A model generated the notes under the pieces. That model did not search any database and was not told the origin of the DNA. It worked only from the letters and a program-made list of their open reading frames with translations. Below, piece after piece: positions 36,631 to 45,418 of a stretch of 64,000 nucleotides of DNA (position 1 is the first letter of the stretch; every line of letters begins with the position of its first letter). The position numbers and the translations under genes are program-made. Origin of the DNA: Metallosphaera cuprina Ar-4 (GTDB lineage: Archaea; Thermoproteota; Thermoprotei_A; Sulfolobales; Sulfolobaceae); the NCBI RefSeq assembly GCF_000204925.1, contig NC_015435.1, positions 1,567,160 to 1,631,159 of the forward strand, in the 5' to 3' direction.

Positions 36631-36882
36631 CTATTCAACTTTAATACAGTTCTGAATCCTAAGAGCTAAGAGCTTTATTTCTTCCTCTGGGAGAGAGGGT
36701 ACGAAATACCTCCAAGACTCATCGTTCAGCCACGGCATCACTTTCACGGCCTTCACTAGGTTAAGACACTCCTCTGACTCATCTAGTAACTGATGGTCTT
36801 CAACGTATTGTTTTATAAGCATAAAAGCGAACAAGGGTCTGTTCTCCTTTAATGCTGCGGTAACTTCTTTTAGTAAAGTCAT
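36631..36882 (-). CDS. Small helical protein, unknown
   Basis: An 83-residue predicted all-helical soluble protein (LLKEVTAALKENRP, PSLPEEEIKLLALRI). No family is recognised. TATA-like gtttaaaaacg lies about 25 bases before the ATG, supporting a real leaderless gene. Confidence 0.6.
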   Translation of the reverse strand: MTLLKEVTAALKENRPLFAFMLIKQYVEDHQLLDESEECLNLVKAVKVMPWLNDESWRYFVPSLPEEEIKLLALRIQNCIKVE

Positions 36883-36980
36883 CTTATCACTTCGTTCTAT
36901 TCGTTTTTAAACCTCTTATCATCCGAAAAAAACTTACGACGTGTTAATAAACCTTTCTAAACTAATTTTTCTCTAGAAAA

Positions 36981-37865
36981 CTACGACATCGACTTAATTC
37001 TATCCCATAGGCTATCTACGTATTTCTCTAGCTCCTCATAGTCCTTCTCAGAGATCCTCCTATACCTCCCTTGAACGGAAAGGAAATCCTTCAAGGGCCT
37101 CCTGGTCTCCTTCTTCAGACAATGAAGAGACTCGTTGCTCACTTTCACCTTACCTTCAACTACCTCTATAAGCGGCCAATAACAAGTTTGAACTGCCAAC
37201 TTAGCAACCTCAGCTGTCTTTGACGGATCGAATAACCAACCGTAAGGATCTGGCGTAAGAATCTGAATGTATCTAAAACCATTGACGTCTTTAGCCCTTT
37301 TTAATTTATCAATTAGATCTTGAGGATAGCCCACAGATGCGGTGGCAACAAACGGAACGTTATGATCTAGCATTAGAAAGAGTAGCTCCTTCTTGTTCCC
37401 CCTCTTTCCTTCAGGGGTTGTAGTAGTGATAGCGCCGTGAGGGGTGGAACCACTTCTCTGTCCCCCTGAGTTCATGTAAGCCTCGTTATCTACACAAAGG
37501 TAAATGAAGTCCTCGTTTCTCTCAGCGGCTCCACTAAGAGAAGCGAAACCGATATCTGCAGTTCCTCCATCGCCGGCCCAAACCACAACCGTAACGTCTT
37601 TGTTTCTTTGTTTGTAAGCTCTCCACATACCTGATGCCGCAGCGGGGCCTGCGGCGAAGGCTATGTTAAGCACAGGATAGCCGTAAGCGTTTTTAGGCCC
37701 TATACCTTGGATCACTGAAGAGCAACCAGCTACCACAATCATGGCTACGTTCTTACCCAAGGCCATGCCTACCATTCTCATAGCCATGTTCTCAGGACAT
37801 CCGGGACACGCTGATGTCCCAGGAAGTAGCGAGTTAGTACGCAGATCTTGGAGTCCCAAGCTCAA
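36981..37865 (-). CDS. porB: Pyruvate:ferredoxin oxidoreductase beta subunit
   Basis: A 294-residue thiamine-diphosphate-binding subunit. CPGCPENM supplies cluster cysteines and AGDGGTADIG...DNEAYMNSG is the diphosphate/Mg motif. With PorA, D and G it converts pyruvate and CoA to acetyl-CoA, CO2 and reduced ferredoxin, or the reverse. The start is TTG 37865 behind a doubled GGTGAGGTGA, overlapping the porA 3' end by 32 bases. Confidence 0.93.
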   Translation of the reverse strand: MSLGLQDLRTNSLLPGTSACPGCPENMAMRMVGMALGKNVAMIVVAGCSSVIQGIGPKNAYGYPVLNIAFAAGPAAASGMWRAYKQRNKDVTVVVWAGDGGTADIGFASLSGAAERNEDFIYLCVDNEAYMNSGGQRSGSTPHGAITTTTPEGKRGNKKELLFLMLDHNVPFVATASVGYPQDLIDKLKRAKDVNGFRYIQILTPDPYGWLFDPSKTAEVAKLAVQTCYWPLIEVVEGKVKVSNESLHCLKKETRRPLKDFLSVQGRYRRISEKDYEELEKYVDSLWDRIKSMS

Positions 37866-39030
37866 CGTATTTCACCTCACCTGGATAATACCACTCGACC
37901 TTATTCGGGTTACCAAATTTAACCTCTTCAATAAAGTTCGATATGACCTCATAGAAGTCCTTCTTGCTCATAGAAACTCCTCCGAGTCCTGCTATAACGC
38001 CTTTCATTGGGCTTTGTAGAGTCGCCTTCATCTCTAGGTAAAGAGGACCGGCTCTACCTAATGAGGTTGCCCTATCAAACACTAAGATAGCTCTCTTATC
38101 CTCTAGTGATCTCCTTATCTCTTGCTCTGCCCAAGGTCTTATATACCTGATCCTGTAAAGACCCACTTTAACCCCTTTCTCTCTCAGCTTATCTATGGCT
38201 TCCATTGCGTCTAGTGACCAAGCTCCCATAGTCACTATCGCGTAATCGGCGTCCTCCAGTTTATACTGGACGTTGAGCGTTTTATAGTCCGATAGAGGGT
38301 TAACTTTCTCATATTCCCTACCTACCTCCTTAATTACATCGATGGAGCCTTGAATGGCATCGTTAATTGATTGCCTTAACTTCATGTAATGAACCGGTTG
38401 AAAAATGTTACCCATACTTTCCTGAGTTTCCGGATCTATGACATACGGTTGCCTTCTGGGAGGAATGAACTGGTCAACGTCTTCTTGAGATGGAACATAT
38501 ACGTTCGTCTTAGTATGAGATAGTATGAACCCATCCATACCAACCATCATGGGAACAAAAACCCTCGGGTCCTCCGATATCCTGAAGGCCTGAAGAGTTA
38601 GATCGAGAGCTTCCTGCGGACTTGAGGCGAACGACATTATCCAACCACTATCTCTTTCACTCATGAAGTCTGTATTTTCGTTCCAAATGTTCCAAGGCGC
38701 TCCTACCGCCCTGGTAGCAACTACCATCACTACAGGAGCTCTGCTCCCCGCAGTCCACCATATCATCTCATGCATGTAAAGGAGACCTTGGGAGGAGGTA
38801 GCGGTGAAAGCCCTTGTGCCAGCTACCGCAGCTCCCAAAGTTACGCCCATTGCCGAATGTTCGCTCTCTACCCTAACTATATCGGTGTCTATCTCTCCTC
38901 TAGCTCTCATCTCAGCTAGTTCCTCAATTATAGTGGTTTGAGGAGTGATAGGATATATCCCAACCACACCTACTCTACTAAACTTCACAGCTAACGCTAC
39001 GGCCTCGTTTCCTGACATGATCTTCATCAT
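37834..39030 (-). CDS. porA: Pyruvate:ferredoxin oxidoreductase alpha subunit
   Basis: A 398-residue alpha subunit with YPITPQTTI and VESEHSAMGVTLGAAVAGTRAFTATSSQG, the classical substrate/thiamine domain motifs. The start is ATG 39030, which overlaps the PorD stop (ATGA) and has GGTGAG six bases ahead; an open frame to 39066 is not needed. Other 2-oxoacids are possible substrates, but the four-subunit form fits pyruvate. Confidence 0.94.
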   Translation of the reverse strand: MMKIMSGNEAVALAVKFSRVGVVGIYPITPQTTIIEELAEMRARGEIDTDIVRVESEHSAMGVTLGAAVAGTRAFTATSSQGLLYMHEMIWWTAGSRAPVVMVVATRAVGAPWNIWNENTDFMSERDSGWIMSFASSPQEALDLTLQAFRISEDPRVFVPMMVGMDGFILSHTKTNVYVPSQEDVDQFIPPRRQPYVIDPETQESMGNIFQPVHYMKLRQSINDAIQGSIDVIKEVGREYEKVNPLSDYKTLNVQYKLEDADYAIVTMGAWSLDAMEAIDKLREKGVKVGLYRIRYIRPWAEQEIRRSLEDKRAILVFDRATSLGRAGPLYLEMKATLQSPMKGVIAGLGGVSMSKKDFYEVISNFIEEVKFGNPNKVEWYYPGEVKYVELGTPRSAY

Positions 39031-39293
39031 GTTTCGCTCACCATAGATATTGCTTTTACAGGGCAAACGTTAGCGCATACTCCACATCCCTTACAGTACT
39101 CATAATTGACTTCGGCCCTCTTTCCTCTAACCTGAATAGTTCCCTCCGGGCACCAAAGGAAACAAGCATTACACGCAATACACCTTTCACTTACTATAGG
39201 CTTAACAACCCTCCAATTTCCAGTTTTGCCACCAGCCCCTTCAGCCGGATGCGAGACTGGGAAGAACTGGTACTCAAACGACAAGCTGCTCAA
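39027..39293 (-). CDS. porD: Pyruvate:ferredoxin oxidoreductase delta subunit
   Basis: An 88-residue 2x[4Fe-4S] ferredoxin subunit with CIACNACFLWCPEG and CKGCGVCANVCPV, eight cluster cysteines in all. The start is TTG 39293 behind GAGGTGAG, overlapping porG by 20 bases. Confidence 0.94.
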   Translation of the reverse strand: MSSLSFEYQFFPVSHPAEGAGGKTGNWRVVKPIVSERCIACNACFLWCPEGTIQVRGKRAEVNYEYCKGCGVCANVCPVKAISMVSET

Positions 39294-39840
39294 CCTTTCT
39301 CACCTCATGATAAGCCTCTTCTACCGCCTTCTTGTTCAACTCTGCAACATTTCCATTAAACTCAGAGTCTATAGCTTTCTTCAGTGAGTCCAAGGAAAGT
39401 AATCCGATCACTTTAACCAGAGCCCCTAACATTATTACGTTAACTAGAGGCCAACCGGACTTCACTAGCTTCAGGTTAATTGCAATACCTGTTGCGTCTA
39501 CCACATGTAGATCTCCTTTAACTCTTGGGGGTGATCCTTTCCAATTTAACACGACCTTACCGTTAGCCTTTAATCCCTTAAGTGGGTCAGATATTTTCAA
39601 AATTGTTGGATCAAGAATTACAACAACATCGGGCTCCTCAATAGGCGAGGTCTCCCTAATTTGAGACTCAGAGATCCTACAATAGGACTCTATCTCGGCT
39701 CCTCTTCTTTCAGCGCCGTAAATAGGGAAAGCTGAGGCGAACAAACCCTCATAACCCGCCGCCTCAGCGAGTAAGTTCGAGGCTGTGACAACTCCTTGTC
39801 CTCCTCTACCATGGAATCGTATCTCAAGCGATTGTTCCAC
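39274..39840 (-). CDS. porG: Pyruvate:ferredoxin oxidoreductase gamma subunit
   Basis: A 188-residue gamma subunit starting MEQSLEIRFHGRGGQGVVTAS, the family signature, with AFPIYGAERRGAEIESYCRI next. GTG start at 39840. First gene of porGDAB, whose members overlap throughout. Confidence 0.94.
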   Translation of the reverse strand: MEQSLEIRFHGRGGQGVVTASNLLAEAAGYEGLFASAFPIYGAERRGAEIESYCRISESQIRETSPIEEPDVVVILDPTILKISDPLKGLKANGKVVLNWKGSPPRVKGDLHVVDATGIAINLKLVKSGWPLVNVIMLGALVKVIGLLSLDSLKKAIDSEFNGNVAELNKKAVEEAYHEVRKVEQLVV

Positions 39841-39890
39841 CCAATATGTAATTAAATTTGATAGTCTAATAAAGGTTGTTACTGAAAAGT

Positions 39891-41108
39891 TTAAACAGTT
39901 GGAACGCCGTAATATACCACCTTTTGATAGAACTCTCTTCTATGTATGACTTCCGAGATAAGGGCGATCACAGAAGCCAACAGAGTTAATGGAATGAAGA
40001 AAGCTCCGACTACCAGCAGTGCCAGATACAGCAGGTTTAGTAACCTCTTGTCCTTGAATCCCATCCTTAGCTTCATCCTCGCAGTTAACATCTCAATTAG
40101 TGCAAAGGCTCCGCCTAATGCTAAGAGTAAGTAGCTATGGATGAATAAATAGGCTAACGGAGGGACCACTGTAAAGCTAGTTCCTATAAATGAGACAGGC
40201 GTATCTATGTGATACCAAGATGGTCTAGAAGGTAGGACGTAGATCATGATAGATGATATCACCGTTAAAGCTAGTAAGGGTAACGCAACGAAATAGGCGT
40301 CTCGTATGATTATGTTGAAGAGGAGAGCTAAGATCGATAGGCCTCCAAAAAGGACTTCCCTGCTTAACCACGATGTCGAAAGGTTCAACACTACCCTTAA
40401 AGCTTTGGCTGAAACTCGAGCGTGTCCTAGGGACAGGATTAAGGTAGAGGCTAAAAGAACTAAAGAAATTATCTGAAAGAAGGGAAGTTTAAACAGCGTG
40501 TAAGTTAAGGCCAACTCGCTTCCCAAAGTGAAGGAGATGAGACCGATAGAGTTCTTCTCAGCTTTTCGCTTTATAGGTGTGGCCTTGATCTGTACGTGCG
40601 GGGGTATTACCTTTAGCCTAGGTTTGGTTATTGAAGCGGGAGCTAGATAGCTAACGTTCCCGTCAGGCTCCTTAAGCCAACCGAAAGTTAGAGCTCCAGT
40701 AGGACAGGCTTCAACACAGTAAGGTAATCCCTTACCTAATCTGTCGAAGCAGAGGTGGCACTTGCTCATAGTACCATCCTTAGAGAAGTGCAAGGCCTCA
40801 TAAGGACAGGCCCACTGACAATATCCGCAACCTATGCACTTCTCGGAATTTATCTTTACGATACCGTTTTTGTCCTTTGTTATAGCGTTGGCTGGACATG
40901 AGCTCAGACAGACAGGATTATCGCAGTGATTACAGGATATAGATAGGGCCGTCTTAGCTCCCTCAGTCTCGAAAGTTGGAAGTGCTCTCCAATTACCTCC
41001 ATACGCCTTATTACAGGCGTCCACACATGCACCACACACTATGCATTTGTTATGATCAAAAGTGAAACCTAGCTTAAGATCATCTTCCGATAACTTAGCA
41101 ACTTCCAT
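39891..41108 (-). CDS. Fused DmsB-like iron-sulfur / DmsC-like membrane protein
   Basis: A 405-residue protein in two parts. Residues about 1-150 form a DmsB-type subunit with four cysteine clusters (CIVCGACVDAC, CNHCDNPVCLSSCP, CIGCGYCQWACP, CHLCFDRLG...CVEACP), room for four [4Fe-4S] clusters. From about 185 there are some eight membrane helices resembling DmsC/anchor subunits. The two are normally separate genes in molybdopterin reductases such as sulfur or polysulfide reductase. No catalytic molybdoprotein gene is adjacent here. Confidence 0.83.
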   Translation of the reverse strand: MEVAKLSEDDLKLGFTFDHNKCIVCGACVDACNKAYGGNWRALPTFETEGAKTALSISCNHCDNPVCLSSCPANAITKDKNGIVKINSEKCIGCGYCQWACPYEALHFSKDGTMSKCHLCFDRLGKGLPYCVEACPTGALTFGWLKEPDGNVSYLAPASITKPRLKVIPPHVQIKATPIKRKAEKNSIGLISFTLGSELALTYTLFKLPFFQIISLVLLASTLILSLGHARVSAKALRVVLNLSTSWLSREVLFGGLSILALLFNIIIRDAYFVALPLLALTVISSIMIYVLPSRPSWYHIDTPVSFIGTSFTVVPPLAYLFIHSYLLLALGGAFALIEMLTARMKLRMGFKDKRLLNLLYLALLVVGAFFIPLTLLASVIALISEVIHRREFYQKVVYYGVPTV

Positions 41109-41168
41109 AAATTCTATTACGTGACTTATAATATTAAGGTTTATTACCTATATATTTAAACAATTTAT

Positions 41169-41417
41169 ATGGAGAGTGAGTTCTATAGGAAGGCTCTGAT
41201 AAGGAACTTCCTGACTAAATTCATTGACCAAGGGCTATCAGCACTAAATGAGGCCGGCGAGAGCGACAGAAGTAGAGTGTGCTCTTGTTCAAAAGAGGAA
41301 ATTAAATCGCTCATAGAGTCTACGGCGGAGTTCATTTTAGGTAAGGAGTTGAGACCTGATGACTTAAAGAAGATCAGTGAGGAGATCATTGAATGGTGCA
41401 AAAGAGATGGCGTTTAG
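41169..41417 (+). CDS. Small protein with CSC motif, unknown
   Basis: An 82-residue helical protein with one CSC motif and a third cysteine near the end (EWCKRDG). It is divergent from the fused iron-sulfur protein across 60 bases, with TATA-like tatatttaaac about 17 bases before the ATG. It could be a chaperone or regulator of its neighbour, but nothing in the sequence proves that. Confidence 0.55.
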   Translation: MESEFYRKALIRNFLTKFIDQGLSALNEAGESDRSRVCSCSKEEIKSLIESTAEFILGKELRPDDLKKISEEIIEWCKRDGV

Positions 41418-41628
41418 ATCGTGAGGAAACAGGGCAGATAGAAGTTTTAATTTGCAACGCTAAATAATATCTTCGGAAAGCGTAAGTGTAAGCTACGCTT
41501 AACAGCACGTTCTCGATGGAGTTTTATCATTCAGTTGAATGAAAACCGTTTGATCCAAAACCTTGGAAGACAAACTTTTTCATACTCCAGGTTAGACCGC
41601 CCGACTTAGAAGTTTTAAATAATCAAAA

Positions 41629-42531
41629 ATGAGTACTATAAAGCTTATAGGGAATCACTACAAAAATTTTAATGTGTTACTGAGCGAGTTAATGTCTTTA
41701 CCTCTGTTTTTTCTGGGCGTAGAGCTGATCTATCGCGGAGCCAAGGTTAGTTCGCCCTACATGATAGCCTTGGTTTCAATTATACCAGAGTTAATAGTAA
41801 CGCTGGAAGCGTCTCTCAGGTCAAACTATTACGTTGCACTCTCGACAGTGTTGGGCAGCGTAATATCCCTTTACGTAATAGGGGTCTCATTTTATGGGTT
41901 TCTCTACTTCTTGAGATGGAGAAGGGACTTTAGCATAGGAAGGAGGAGTGATTATTTCTTTATTTTAATAATTTCGTTGCTTATGGGACTTATGGGAATA
42001 TCAGGGTCTTTAAACGTATACTGGGGATTAGTTTTGTTAGCGGTTTTCCTAGTTTTTAGTGTCAAAAAAGCTAGTAAAAATGTCCTAAGGGACCCCAAGC
42101 CGATTCCTGCACTGCTTATCGGTGGGTTAGCTATATGGTTCTCCTCTCAATGGTTACTTCAGGGGATCTTTTCAATATCTTCATCTCTTCACATACCGCC
42201 ATATTACGTTGCCATTCTCATTGTACCTTTAATGTCTAACCTACAGGAAATATCTTCAGCTCTAAGGTCTAGGGGAGAGACGGTGATGAGAGATCTGCTC
42301 TTAGGGATAATTAACGAAAACCTTATGAGCTCTACACTCCTTCTCTCCATAATTGGTATCGCATCAGGTATAGAAGGCATAGCGCTAACCTCTCTCATGC
42401 CTTTGATTGAAATCTCCTTCTTTGTTGGTGTGTTAGCATATTTACTAATCATGAACGGTGAAATAAAGCTTCAGGACTCGGTCCTAATGATGGTGGGAGT
42501 ACTGGTTTTCTTAAGCCTGTTCAGAGTGTAA
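41629..42531 (+). CDS. Sodium/calcium exchanger-like membrane protein
   Basis: A 300-residue protein with about ten helices in two inverted halves. PELIVTLEASLRSNYYVALSTVLGSVI and SNLQEISSALRSRGETVMRDLLLGI match the alpha repeats of the CaCA family, but several usually conserved polar residues (for example the asparagine after GS) are altered. It may use another ion or be divergent; family assignment is likely, substrate open. Confidence 0.65.
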   Translation: MSTIKLIGNHYKNFNVLLSELMSLPLFFLGVELIYRGAKVSSPYMIALVSIIPELIVTLEASLRSNYYVALSTVLGSVISLYVIGVSFYGFLYFLRWRRDFSIGRRSDYFFILIISLLMGLMGISGSLNVYWGLVLLAVFLVFSVKKASKNVLRDPKPIPALLIGGLAIWFSSQWLLQGIFSISSSLHIPPYYVAILIVPLMSNLQEISSALRSRGETVMRDLLLGIINENLMSSTLLLSIIGIASGIEGIALTSLMPLIEISFFVGVLAYLLIMNGEIKLQDSVLMMVGVLVFLSLFRV

Positions 42532-42753
42532 TATACCTATCGCTTGATTGAATTAACGTATCTAGTTAAACAGATATTCTAATAAATTTCAAACTCCTCG
42601 AGAAATAATTTGAATATAAGTTGACAAGTTATTCGTTCTTGAGAAAGCATTTCCTGAATTTAATGGCAGTACTTTTTATATATCATTATAGAGAATTATG
42701 GCAAAAATTTATTATCTAGCCCTCCTTTAAGGAAAGTAATACCGTGAGAGACA

Positions 42754-43311
42754 ATGGGAAATAAGAGAACAACTTACGATATAGTTAGAGACATGCTGAG
42801 TCTTTGCAAAGAAGGAGTTATGAGAACTAACTTGATGATAGGAGCTAAAATAAGTTTCGACTTACTGAAAAAATATTTGTATCTTCTAAATCAATGGGGC
42901 CTTATTGAAGAAAGGGGAGATAGGAAACTTTATCTGACTCCTAAAGGAGCTATTGCCTTGAATTTATTGAACAAATTAGACGAATTTAAAAAGGAAGTGA
43001 GCCGGATAGAGACGACCTTAAATGAGTTGTTACCTATGGATAGCCCTGTAGTTGAGAACGCTACTCTCAGGAGAATCAAAGATTTGCTTGAGAGCAAAGG
43101 TATACCTTTCCAGTTAACGAGGAAAGGAATTCGTCTGGAGGGAATCGAGATTTGTGAAGAGAGCAGCTGCAACAAGAAGGTGTTCTTCTTTAAAACACCG
43201 AGAGTTATCATAGGGGAGAGGTTCTCCATATATGCTAACGATAAATCGATATCAATTTTAGAAAATGAGAAGATAGAAAAATTATTACAGGAAGTCATAG
43301 AGAAGCGCTAA
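42754..43311 (+). CDS. Winged-helix DNA-binding protein (ArnR/HTH_45-like)
   Basis: A 185-residue protein. The first 75 residues form a winged helix (YDIVRDMLSLCKEG, ISFDLLKKYLYLLNQWGLIEE, LYLTPKGAIAL) of the type common in Sulfolobales regulators. A coiled linker follows (about 75-95), then an unknown C-terminal domain with a CEESSC pair of cysteines. It probably controls nearby genes in response to an unknown signal. Confidence 0.75.
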   Translation: MGNKRTTYDIVRDMLSLCKEGVMRTNLMIGAKISFDLLKKYLYLLNQWGLIEERGDRKLYLTPKGAIALNLLNKLDEFKKEVSRIETTLNELLPMDSPVVENATLRRIKDLLESKGIPFQLTRKGIRLEGIEICEESSCNKKVFFFKTPRVIIGERFSIYANDKSISILENEKIEKLLQEVIEKR

Positions 43312-43321
43312 CTTCTCTCTT

Positions 43322-43887
43322 CTACCTCCCTGGGGTAAGTTTCCTTAAGGCCATAGCCCTTATCCTCCCTTCCTCGTCATTTACGACAGATTGAAGTACA
43401 GGTATAGCTCTTACGCTTCCAGTGTCAGCTAAAGCTTCTACAGCGGAAGATCTGACACTAGGATACTTGTCCTTAATCATCACAGAGAGGGAATAGGCCT
43501 CCTTGTCTCCGAATTTACCTAATCATCTAGTAGCGGCCTCCCTTACTGGAATGGTCTCTCCGTTTAAGGTCATATCTAAAATGAAGTTCTGACCTCCTCC
43601 CCGCCTGCAAGGCTTTCATCAGGTTAGAGAACTGTCACCCTTCTCGTGCAACCTCCTGAAGACTATGTTGCCTTCATCCAGTATTGTTCTAAATCCTTCT
43701 TTGTTCTCTAGCTCCAACTCCTCTAATGTGTAGCTCTGCATTTCCATCCAAAAGTGAACCCTCGATCTTAAGGAAATAATTAGCGTCACTTATTTGACAT
43801 AGTTCTTAGGATGGTGCTTCTCACGTTCCCTTAATAAGTATCCTCTTTCTAATTAACGTCAGACTCTCCTGGAGGAACGTAGCTCAT
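43322..43887 (-). pseudogene. HEAT-repeat protein, inactivated
   Basis: Minus-strand reading gives MSYVPPGESDVN at 43887. Fragments in shifting frames follow (SDANYFLKIEGSLLDGNAEL, then YTLEELELENKEGFRTILDE and GNIVFRRLHEKGDSSLT with two stops). Then comes DMTLNGETIPVREAATR, a TGA stop at the LGKFGD boundary, and SVMIKDKYPSVRSSAVEALA, a clear HEAT repeat, ending at 43322. At least two frameshifts and three in-frame stops show the gene is dead. Such repeats normally mediate protein contacts. Confidence 0.82.
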
Positions 43888-44097
43888 ATATAATTTAACC
43901 AAAAGAGGTTAATTATATGATTGACTTAGATAAGTATTGAAATATACCTGACAAAACATATAAAATTTAAGCCTTTCTGATCTTGGTTTACTCTATATAA
44001 TCGGAAGATTTCCACGTTTTCTTTAGTTTACCTTATATTACAACTATCAAGATCATGAATATATCTCCTTATTAACAAAAGTTTAAATAAGATATAG

Positions 44098-44940
44098 ATG
44101 TATCCTGCACAAATCGGCTACTATAAACCCCAGAACGTAGGGGAAGCACTTGAGTTTATGGAGGGGAACGATGCCAAGATTTTAGCAGGGGGTCAGAGTC
44201 TAATTCCCATGTTGAAGCTAAGGATACTCAAGCCCAAATACTTGGTTGACATAGGAGAGCTCGCGGAACTTTCTTTCATTAAGGAGGGAGAAGAGACTAC
44301 TATTGGGTCCACTACCAAGCACTGGGAGCTTGCGTCAAAAAGAATATCCGGATTAGAAATAATTCAGAACGCGGCCTCGAAAGTGGGAGACGTACAGGTG
44401 AGGAACGTAGGTACAGTTGGTGGTAGTTTGAGTAATGCCGATCCGTCATCTGATTACCCTGCGGTGTTTACAGCCTTAGATGCCACGATGATAATAAGAT
44501 CAAGGAGAGGGTTAAGAGAAGAGAAAGCTGAGGATTTCTTTAAGGGGCCCTTTACCACCTCGTTAGATCCGTCTGAAATACTTGAACGGGTGAAGGTCAA
44601 GGCTCTTAAGGGTTACAAGCAGGTTTACAAAAAAATCGTTAGGAGGGCAGGAGACTACGCCTTAGTAGGTCTAGCTCTAGCAATTAAAATTGATTCTGGA
44701 ATGGTTAAGGACGCTAGGATAGCCTTTACCGGTGTTGGGGACAAGCCCTATCGATCCAGGGAGGCAGAGAACGAGATAAAGGACACCAAGTTAACGGACT
44801 CTGACATCTCTAAGGCTGTTGAAGCTTCAGTAAAGGGGATTAATCCGCCATCTGATTCAAGAGGATCCTCAAATTACAGAAAAGAAGTCATGAAAAGGTT
44901 ACTTAAAAACTCATTGGAGGAGATGAGAAACGCTAGCTAA
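44098..44940 (+). CDS. cutB: Cut-type aldehyde oxidoreductase FAD subunit
   Basis: A 280-residue medium (FAD) subunit of the xanthine oxidase family. FAD-binding blocks are [15 protein letters not shown] and [17 protein letters not shown]. In Sulfolobales the three-gene set encodes a glyceraldehyde oxidoreductase of the non-phosphorylative Entner-Doudoroff pathway; other aldehydes or CO-dehydrogenase-like annotation are the alternatives. Confidence 0.9.
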   Translation: MYPAQIGYYKPQNVGEALEFMEGNDAKILAGGQSLIPMLKLRILKPKYLVDIGELAELSFIKEGEETTIGSTTKHWELASKRISGLEIIQNAASKVGDVQVRNVGTVGGSLSNADPSSDYPAVFTALDATMIIRSRRGLREEKAEDFFKGPFTTSLDPSEILERVKVKALKGYKQVYKKIVRRAGDYALVGLALAIKIDSGMVKDARIAFTGVGDKPYRSREAENEIKDTKLTDSDISKAVEASVKGINPPSDSRGSSNYRKEVMKRLLKNSLEEMRNAS

Positions 44941-44959
44941 ACCCGGAGAGAAAGTTAAG

Positions 44960-45418
44960 ATAAAGGTTAAAGTAAACGGAGTGGAGTACGAAGACGAGGT
45001 AGAGCCAAGGACGCTTCTAGTGGACTTTTTAAGGGACAACCTTAACCTCACTGGAACGAAGATAGGATGCGATACTACCACTTGCGGAGCTTGTACAGTT
45101 CTAGTTAATGGCAGGTCAGTCAAGTCGTGCACAATGTTGGCCATACAAGCTAACGGAAAAGAGATATTGACCATTGAAGGACTGTCCAGTGACTCGAAAC
45201 TCAACCCCATTCAGCAAGCTTTCAAGGACAACTTCGCACTTCAGTGCGGATATTGCACTGCAGGGATGATTGTGCAAGCCCACTTCATTCTATCTCATGA
45301 GCGAGATCTATCAGAGGAGAAGGTTAGAGATATGATTCACGGTAACATCTGCAGATGCACAGGATATCAGAACATAGTTAACGCTATACTAGACGCTTCA
45401 AGGAGGATGAGGGCATGA
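44960..45418 (+). CDS. cutC: Cut-type oxidoreductase [2Fe-2S] subunit, odd start
   Basis: The small subunit with two [2Fe-2S] clusters: [12 protein letters not shown] plus a later cysteine, and [11 protein letters not shown] with CRCTGY. Homologues begin M-K-V-K-V-N-G; here that region reads with ATA at 44960 (then [13 protein letters not shown]), and no ATG, GTG or TTG occurs in frame upstream until a stop at 44924. GGAGAG at 44945-44950 suits a start at 44960. The only normal start is GTG 44981, which removes the first strand of the fold. Confidence 0.85.
   Translation: MKVKVNGVEYEDEVEPRTLLVDFLRDNLNLTGTKIGCDTTTCGACTVLVNGRSVKSCTMLAIQANGKEILTIEGLSSDSKLNPIQQAFKDNFALQCGYCTAGMIVQAHFILSHERDLSEEKVRDMIHGNICRCTGYQNIVNAILDASRRMRA

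Noticed and set aside
42930-43298. 122-residue antisense ORF over the winged-helix gene
   Set aside because: Composition mirrors the sense gene's codons; no start signals or family.
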